Source: Albibacillus kandeliae (lineage in GTDB: Bacteria; Pseudomonadota; Alphaproteobacteria; Rhodobacterales; Rhodobacteraceae). From it: a DNA stretch of 64,000 nt. Of the stretch, positions 58,835 through 64,000 are shown in pieces (the first letter of the stretch is position 1; each line of letters begins with the position of its first letter). The notes below the pieces were generated by a model, which saw only the letters and a program-made list of their open reading frames with translations, made no database searches and was not told the origin of the DNA. Made by a program: the position numbers and the translations under genes. The DNA lies in assembly GCF_003116585.1 (NCBI RefSeq), contig NZ_QEHM01000010.1:62001-126000 (forward strand). The letters run 5' to 3'.

Positions 58835-60628
58835 ATGGTGTCCCGTCGCGTCCACCTCCCCCGCATCGGCCCGCAATGGCGGCTGCGGCTGGTCCTTGTC
58901 ACGATCGGCGCCCTGCTCTGCGGTGCCCTCGCCTGGCAGATGATGCTGGGGCAGCTCCGTCAGGGACTCGAGCAGACCCTGCTCGTCAGCCATCGCGCGA
59001 TCCAGACCGAGATCGACCGGTTTCGCTACCTTCCCCGCGTGGCCGGAGAGGATGCGCGCATCCATCAGGCGCTCGCCAGGCCGCAGGACGGCGCAACCAT
59101 AGAAGCCGCCAACCGCTACCTCGAGCGCGTGGCCACGCAGACCGGGGCCGAGCGCCTTTACCTTCTTGATGACACCGGTGTCACGCTCGCCTCGTCGAAC
59201 TGGGCCGAACCCGACAGCTACGTGGGCCACGATTACAGCTTTCGGCCCTATTTCACCGATGCCTACGCGACCGGCAGCGGTGCGGTCTACGCCATCGGCG
59301 TGACCACCGGCGAGCCCGGTTACTTCATCTCGGCCCGGGTCGACGAACCGGGGCTGAGCGTGCGCGGCGTCATGGTCGTGAAGATCGACCTGCGCCCACT
59401 CGAACAGGCATGGGCCGAGACCGGCCAGCACATCGCGGTCACCGATCGAGACGACGTAGTCTTCCTGTCGTCGCAGCCGGGCTGGCGCTATCGTCCCCTC
59501 ACCCCGCTGCCCGCCGATGCCCGCGCGCGGCTGAGCGCCTCGCGCCTCTACACCCGCTCCGAACTGGAACAGGCCGCACCGCTCCTGCCGAATGGGACCG
59601 AGCTCAACATCGAAGGGCAGGGCCGCGCGACGAGCCTGCGCGGAACGCCCTTCGAGAACGGCTGGCGCCTGCTCGCGGCGACACCGCTCTGGCCCGCGCG
59701 AACCGCGGCCGCCCTTACCGTTGCACTGGTTTTCCTGACCGGCCTGCTCGGGCTCGGGCTGGCGGATATGCGCCGCCATCGCCGCCGCCTGATCGCCCTG
59801 CGCCTGAAGCAGACCGAAACGATGGAGCGCAAGGTGCACGAGCGCACCGCCGAACTGGCCCGCGAGATCGACGCGCGCCGTCAGGTCGAGGCCGATCTTC
59901 GCGCCACGCAGGCCACGCTGGTCCAGTCCGAGAAAATGGCCGCCCTGGGTCGCATGTCCGCAGCCATCGTCCACGAGGTCAGCCAGCCCCTTGCCGCGAT
60001 GGAGGCCACGCTTACCGCTGCCGAGTTCGGCCTGTCGAACGCGCCCGAGCAGACGGCTGCTCGGCTTCAGTCCGCGCGCGGCCTGATCCGGCGGATGCAG
60101 CGCATGACCAAGCACCTCAAGAACTTCTCGCGGCGCGAGGCGGCACCGCTCGCACCGGTGGACGTGACCGAGGTCGCGCGCTCGGCACTGGCACTGGCCC
60201 AGCCCCGCGCCGACGCTGCCGGTGTCCAGCTCCACTTCGAGGCGCCGACAAACACCCCCGTGGTGCAGGCAGGTCATGCCCGGCTGGAGCAGGTGCTGGT
60301 GAACCTGCTGCACAACGCCATAGAAGCGGTCGAGCCGGGGCAAGGCGAGGTGTCGCTTCAGGTCCTCTCGCGGGATCAGGAGCTGTCGCTGGTGGTGCGC
60401 GACAACGGCCCCGGCATCCCGCCCGATGTCCTGTCCCGCGTCACCGAACCGTTCTTCTCCACCAAGATCGGGGGCGAGGGGCTTGGTCTCGGACTTGCAA
60501 TCAGCTTCGAGGTCGTCCAGCAGTTCGGCGGACGGCTCGACATCCACTCTACCTCCGGCCAGGGGGCGGAGATCGCGGTGATCCTGCCGCTCCTGAGCAG
60601 CGACGACACCCGCGAGGCCGCCGAATGA
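58835..60628 (+). CDS. dctB: DctB-type sensor histidine kinase
   Basis: A 597-residue membrane sensor kinase. One helix near residues 17-37 and another near 290-310 bracket a periplasmic sensor domain with the PDC-type YVGHDYSFRPYFTDA stretch typical of DctB. A short coiled coil (about 325-370) leads to the phospho-acceptor H380 in IVHEVSQPLAAMEATL, then the ATPase boxes (N box LVNLLHNAIEAV, DNGPGIPP, GEGLGLGLAIS). ATG 58835 follows GAGGG and lies 7 bp after the DUF1850 stop. It likely senses the TRAP substrate and phosphorylates the regulator encoded next. Confidence 0.9.
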   Translation: MVSRRVHLPRIGPQWRLRLVLVTIGALLCGALAWQMMLGQLRQGLEQTLLVSHRAIQTEIDRFRYLPRVAGEDARIHQALARPQDGATIEAANRYLERVATQTGAERLYLLDDTGVTLASSNWAEPDSYVGHDYSFRPYFTDAYATGSGAVYAIGVTTGEPGYFISARVDEPGLSVRGVMVVKIDLRPLEQAWAETGQHIAVTDRDDVVFLSSQPGWRYRPLTPLPADARARLSASRLYTRSELEQAAPLLPNGTELNIEGQGRATSLRGTPFENGWRLLAATPLWPARTAAALTVALVFLTGLLGLGLADMRRHRRRLIALRLKQTETMERKVHERTAELAREIDARRQVEADLRATQATLVQSEKMAALGRMSAAIVHEVSQPLAAMEATLTAAEFGLSNAPEQTAARLQSARGLIRRMQRMTKHLKNFSRREAAPLAPVDVTEVARSALALAQPRADAAGVQLHFEAPTNTPVVQAGHARLEQVLVNLLHNAIEAVEPGQGEVSLQVLSRDQELSLVVRDNGPGIPPDVLSRVTEPFFSTKIGGEGLGLGLAISFEVVQQFGGRLDIHSTSGQGAEIAVILPLLSSDDTREAAE

Positions 60629-61929
60629 ACCCCCTGATCCACGTTGTCGAAGACGACCGGGACCACCGCCATGCCCTCTGCGACCTGATCGAGGCCGCCG
60701 GGTATCGCGCCGAAGGTTTTGCCGAGGGCGGCGCGGCACTGGCCGCGACCACCCGCCCCGATCTCGTGCTGACGGACCTCCGCATGCCCGGGATGGACGG
60801 GCAGGCGGTGTTGCAGGCGGTGCGCGAACGCGACCCCGATTGCCCGGTCGTCCTGATTTCCGGGCACGGCGATCTTGCGCAGGCGGTTCAGGCCATGCGG
60901 GCCGGGGCCGAGGACTTCCTCGAAAAGCCCTATGACGGCATGCACCTGCTGACGGTCATCGAACGCGGGCTGCGCACCCGTGCCGCGCGGGCCGAGATCG
61001 GGCGACTGCAGGACAGCATCACCCGCAGGGACGATGGCGGGCTGCTCGGGCAGTCTGCCGCCATCACTGCGCTTCGATCCCGGATCGCCGCCCTGGCGCC
61101 CACCGATCTCGATATTCTCGTCACCGGAGAGACCGGGACCGGCAAGGAACTGGTCGCCCGCGCCCTGCACGAGTCGAGCACGCGCGCGTCCGGCCCCTTC
61201 GTCGCCCTCAACTGCGCCGCGCTCCCCGAGAGTCTGTTCGAGATCGAGATCTTCGGCCATGTCGCCGGTGCCTTCCCCGGGGCGCAGGACAAGCCCGGCA
61301 AGCTCGAGGCCGCCTCGGGCGGCACGCTGATGCTCGACGAGGTCGAGGCAATGCCGGCCGCGATCCAGCCCAAGCTGCTCCGCGCCTTGCAGGAACGCGC
61401 GGTGGAACGGCTGGGTGAGAACCGACTGCGGCCGCTCGATCTGCGCATCGTCGCGACCTCCAAGACCGATCTGCGGCCCCTCACCCTCGATGGCAGCTTC
61501 CGTGCGGACCTGTTCTATCGCCTCGCCGGTGCGGAAATCGCGGTCGAACCGCTGCGCTCGCTCGGCGAGGATATCATCCTGATCTTCAGCCACTATGCCG
61601 GGCTGGCTGCCGCGCGCTATGGCCGCGAGGTGCCCGAGCTGGATTACCCGCTCAAGCAGCGTCTGCTGCGCCGATCCTGGCCCGGCAACGTCCGGGAGCT
61701 GAAAGCCGCCGCCGAACGCTTTGCCCTTGGCCTCGACATTCCGGAGGGGTCGGCCGCGCCACTCGCCGCGCCCGAAAGCCTTGCCGATCGCGTCGCCGCC
61801 TTCGAAGCCCGGGAGATCCGGCTCGCGCTCGAACACTGCCGCGGCAATACCGAGCGGGCGGCCAAGGCCCTCGGCATGGCGCGCCGCACGCTGAACGACA
61901 AGATCAGCCGCTACGGCATCCGCATCTGA
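60625..61929 (+). CDS. dctD: DctD-type sigma54-dependent response regulator
   Basis: A 434-residue response regulator with three domains: receiver (phospho-acceptor D51 in LTDLRMP), AAA+ domain with Walker A GETGTGKE (168-175) and Walker B LMLDEVE (235-241), and a C-terminal Fis-type helix-turn-helix (NTERAAKALGMARRTLNDKI). The sigma54-contact loop, usually GAFTGA, reads GAFPGA (215-220), so the key threonine is replaced by proline. It should act with the DctB-type kinase to control the TAXI-TRAP operon, but whether it can open sigma54 promoters is uncertain. ATG 60625 overlaps the kinase stop by four bases. Confidence 0.9.
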   Translation: MNPLIHVVEDDRDHRHALCDLIEAAGYRAEGFAEGGAALAATTRPDLVLTDLRMPGMDGQAVLQAVRERDPDCPVVLISGHGDLAQAVQAMRAGAEDFLEKPYDGMHLLTVIERGLRTRAARAEIGRLQDSITRRDDGGLLGQSAAITALRSRIAALAPTDLDILVTGETGTGKELVARALHESSTRASGPFVALNCAALPESLFEIEIFGHVAGAFPGAQDKPGKLEAASGGTLMLDEVEAMPAAIQPKLLRALQERAVERLGENRLRPLDLRIVATSKTDLRPLTLDGSFRADLFYRLAGAEIAVEPLRSLGEDIILIFSHYAGLAAARYGREVPELDYPLKQRLLRRSWPGNVRELKAAAERFALGLDIPEGSAAPLAAPESLADRVAAFEAREIRLALEHCRGNTERAAKALGMARRTLNDKISRYGIRI

Positions 61930-61938
61930 CTCCTGCGC

Positions 61939-63099
61939 TCAGGTCAGATCGCGCTCTCCCAACCCCAGCCCACGCCCGATGATCTCCTTCATGATCTCCG
62001 ACGTTCCCGCATAGATGCGGGCGATCCGCGCGTCGCGGAACATGTGGCTGATCTCGTATTCGTCCATGTACCCCGCGCCGCCGTGGAACTGGAGCCCGGA
62101 ATCGACCACCTCGCCCTGTAGCTCCGAGCAGAGCAGCTTGGCCGACGCCGCGTTCTCGGGCGTGAGCCGTCCCGCATTTGCGAGCATCACGCATTGATCC
62201 AGGTAGGCCTGCGCCGCATCAAGACGCGTGCGCAGATCGGCCATCACGAAACGGGTGTTCTGGAACGCGCCCACGGGTCGGCCAAAGGCACGGCGTTCCT
62301 TGATGTAGTCCAGCGTGATGTCAAAGGCCGCCTGCGCATGGGACAGCGACGAGATCGCGCTCATCGTGCGCTCTACGGCAAGGCACTCCGCCATGTAGGC
62401 AAAGCCCATGCCCGGATCGCCGAGCAGGTTCTCCCTCGGCACCCTGATGTCATCGAACCTGATCTCGGCAGTGTCCTGTACCGGCAGGCCCAGCTTCTTG
62501 AGGTGCCGCCCACGCGAAAATCCCGCCATGTCGGCGGTCACGACAAACAGCCCGATCTGCCCGCGCTTGTCGCCCGTCTTGGCCGCCACCACGAAAAGGT
62601 CACCGATGAGTCCGTTGGAAATAAAGGTCTTGGCCCCGTTCAGCAGCCAGTGATCGCCCATGTCCTCGGCCCGGGTACGGATCGCCGCAAGGTCCGATCC
62701 AGTATCGGGTTCGGTCATGGCAATCGCCATGATCGTCTCGCCGCTGACCGCGCCGGGCAGGAAACGCGCCTTCTGCTCTTCATTGGCGAACCGGTCCAGA
62801 TAGGGCCCCACCAGCATCGAATGCGCGTTGTGGAAAAAGCCGATATCGGTCCAGCGGATTGTCTCTTCCTGCAAGACCTGATCGTATCGGATATCCCGGA
62901 TGCCCGGGCCACCATACTGCTCGTCCGCCCAGAGGCACAGCCAGCCCTGCGCCCCGAAGGCGAGAAAATCCTCCCGGTCGACATGGCCCTGCGCGCGCCA
63001 TTTCGGAACCTTGTCCGACATGGTGTCCTTCAGAAAGCGGCGGACCTGGTCGCGGAACATCTCGTGCTCCGGTTCGAGGTGGGTGCGGGGAAACTGCAT
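61939..63099 (-). CDS. Acyl-CoA dehydrogenase
   Basis: A 386-residue flavoprotein of the acyl-CoA dehydrogenase family: N-terminal helical domain, middle domain with MTEPDTGSDLAAIRT (FAD contact) and NGAKTFISNG, and C-terminal domain with ERRAFGRPVGAFQN and QFHGGAGYM..YEISHMFRDARI. In IYAGTSEIM, alanine replaces the glutamate that serves as base in medium-chain enzymes, so the base probably lies elsewhere, as in long-chain and isovaleryl types. ATG 63099 has AAGGA at better spacing than ATG 63105. It is the next gene after the acyl-CoA ligase on the minus strand and should introduce a double bond into its product. Confidence 0.9.
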   Translation of the reverse strand: MQFPRTHLEPEHEMFRDQVRRFLKDTMSDKVPKWRAQGHVDREDFLAFGAQGWLCLWADEQYGGPGIRDIRYDQVLQEETIRWTDIGFFHNAHSMLVGPYLDRFANEEQKARFLPGAVSGETIMAIAMTEPDTGSDLAAIRTRAEDMGDHWLLNGAKTFISNGLIGDLFVVAAKTGDKRGQIGLFVVTADMAGFSRGRHLKKLGLPVQDTAEIRFDDIRVPRENLLGDPGMGFAYMAECLAVERTMSAISSLSHAQAAFDITLDYIKERRAFGRPVGAFQNTRFVMADLRTRLDAAQAYLDQCVMLANAGRLTPENAASAKLLCSELQGEVVDSGLQFHGGAGYMDEYEISHMFRDARIARIYAGTSEIMKEIIGRGLGLGERDLT

Positions 63100-63101
63100 G
63101 G

Positions 63102-64000
63102 TCATTCCTTGGCAAGCTCGGCCCGCAGGACGTGCTTCAGCACCTTGCCCGCGGGTGACAACGGAAGCGCGTCGATCAGCGAGACCGAGCGGGGCGCCTT
63201 GTAACCGGCAATCAGCGACTGGCAGTGCGCCCTGACGCGCTCCAGCGAAATCTCGGCGCCCGCAGCGGCGACGATCACCGCGTGCACCCGTTCGCCCCAT
63301 TCCTCGTCGGGCGCGGCAACCACGGCCGACGCCGCGATGCCGGGCATCGTGGCAAGGGCGTTCTCGACCTCGGCGGAATAGACGTTCTCGCCCCCGGTCA
63401 CAATCATGTCCTTCACCCGGTCGACCACGTGAAGGAACCCGGCCTCGTCCATGAACCCCGCGTCTCCGGTATAAAGCCACCCCTCCGACAGGGCCTTCGC
63501 CGTCTCCTCCGGGCGGTTCCAGTAGCCCAGCATCACTTGCGGCCCCCGCACCGCGATTTCACCCACCTCGCCCACCGGCAACGGATTGCGCGCCGCATCG
63601 ACGATCCGCACCGTGGCAGTAGGAAGGGGGCGCCCGGCGGAGGTGAGGCGCTGTCCGGCTCCCTCACCCAAATGGTCCGCCGGGGCCAGGCAGGTCACGA
63701 CGGGGGAGAATTCCGTCTGGCCATAGACCTGCATGAAGCCCGCCGTCGGGATGGCCTCCATCGCGCGGGCAAGGAGCGTGGTGTCGATCGGGGCAGCGCC
63801 ATAGCGGATCGACACCAGCGAAGACAGGTCGCGCCGCGCCAGATCGGGATGATCCAGCAGCCAGCGCAGCATGGTCGGAACCACGAAGATATCACCGACC
63901 CTTTCCTCTTCGATCAGGCGCAGCGCCTCGCCAGCGTCAAAGGCGGGCATGATCACCTGCGGCGCGCGGCGATAGGCGAACTGGAAGATCACCCCGACAC
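63102..64000 (-). CDS. AMP-dependent acyl-CoA synthetase/ligase, C-terminal part (truncated by window edge)
   Basis: The visible 299 residues are the C-terminal part of an adenylate-forming acyl-CoA ligase; the start lies beyond the right edge, as the frame is still open at 64000. Motifs present are YGQTEFSP (near A5), LYTGDAG (A7), VDRVKDMIVTGGENVYSAEVE (A8) and the late lysine in PLSPAGKVLKH (A10). It would activate a carboxylic acid with ATP and CoA, providing the substrate of the acyl-CoA dehydrogenase, whose longer possible start overlaps its stop. Confidence 0.9.
   Translation of the reverse strand, partial: VGVIFQFAYRRAPQVIMPAFDAGEALRLIEEERVGDIFVVPTMLRWLLDHPDLARRDLSSLVSIRYGAAPIDTTLLARAMEAIPTAGFMQVYGQTEFSPVVTCLAPADHLGEGAGQRLTSAGRPLPTATVRIVDAARNPLPVGEVGEIAVRGPQVMLGYWNRPEETAKALSEGWLYTGDAGFMDEAGFLHVVDRVKDMIVTGGENVYSAEVENALATMPGIAASAVVAAPDEEWGERVHAVIVAAAGAEISLERVRAHCQSLIAGYKAPRSVSLIDALPLSPAGKVLKHVLRAELAKE

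Noticed and set aside
58784-60739. 651-residue open frame on the minus strand
   Set aside because: It is antisense to the DctB-type kinase gene; composition-driven.
1-64000. CRISPR arrays, tRNA or rRNA genes, insertion sequences, phage integrases
   Set aside because: I saw no regularly spaced repeats, no tRNA-like cloverleaf flanked by clear gaps, and no transposase or integrase motifs. The intergenic space is short and accounted for.

Overview
The window is GC-rich, densely packed DNA. Genes sit in runs joined by 1-4 nt stop/start overlaps (TGATG, ATGA, GTGA), and most starts carry GGAG-type ribosome binding sites. Class III aminotransferases, many TRAP and ABC uptake systems and an alternative (carboxy)spermidine pathway together suggest an alphaproteobacterium, most likely a Rhodobacterales/Roseobacter-type organism. 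That placement is inference. I see no rRNA, tRNA, CRISPR array, insertion sequence or phage gene. The window reads as an accessory catabolic and transport region: five TRAP transporters (one cut by the left edge), three ABC importers, and about eight local regulators, each next to the genes it probably controls.

Layout. 1-0.6 kb: end of a fused TRAP permease. 0.6-5.4 kb (minus): spermidine/putrescine-type ABC importer with a TetR gene at the operon end. 5.7-10.7 kb (plus): class III aminotransferase, N,N-dimethylformamidase-like protein, four-carbon acid sugar kinase and class II aldolase/decarboxylase. 10.7-12.1 kb (minus): SDR and GntR regulator. 12.3-14.9 kb (plus): split transketolase and a second TetR. 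15.2-22.7 kb (plus): second aminotransferase, then a peptide-type ABC importer with a shikimate-dehydrogenase-like gene embedded in it. 22.8-29.4 kb (minus): CoA-transferase, TRAP system, SDR and aldehyde dehydrogenase, with a divergent IclR gene at 29.6 kb. 30.4-36.8 kb (minus): exported alpha/beta hydrolase, FAD oxidase, M20 amidohydrolase and a TRAP system. 37.0-43.3 kb (plus): TetR, agmatine deiminase, amidase, carboxy(nor)spermidine decarboxylase and dehydrogenase. 43.3-47.9 kb (minus): FAH-family hydrolase, cyclase-family hydrolase and TRAP system, with a divergent TetR. 48.9-51.5 kb: VOC, GST and tandem-DUF1428 genes with a divergent HxlR. 51.7-55.2 kb (plus): sulfate-type ABC importer. 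55.3-61.9 kb (plus): TAXI-TRAP system, DUF1850 protein and a DctB/DctD-type two-component pair. 61.9-64 kb (minus): acyl-CoA dehydrogenase and an acyl-CoA ligase cut by the right edge.

The best candidate for an undescribed system is the 0.6-22.7 kb block. Two importers, two paralogous aminotransferases, two paralogous TetR proteins, an amide-hydrolase-like enzyme, a kinase/decarboxylase pair of the 3-oxo-tetronate type, a split transketolase, an SDR and a shikimate-dehydrogenase-like reductase are arranged around a GntR gene. Copies of a TGATATA motif occur in both divergent control regions of the core (5.4-5.7 kb and 12.2-12.3 kb) and may be the GntR operators. The enzyme set suggests import, deamination/amide cleavage and conversion of a nitrogen-containing polyhydroxylated compound to triose phosphate. 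The substrate cannot be read from the sequence. A second point of interest is the polyamine cluster at 37.7-43.3 kb. It has a TTG-started dehydrogenase behind nested hairpins and an amidase directly after agmatine deiminase.
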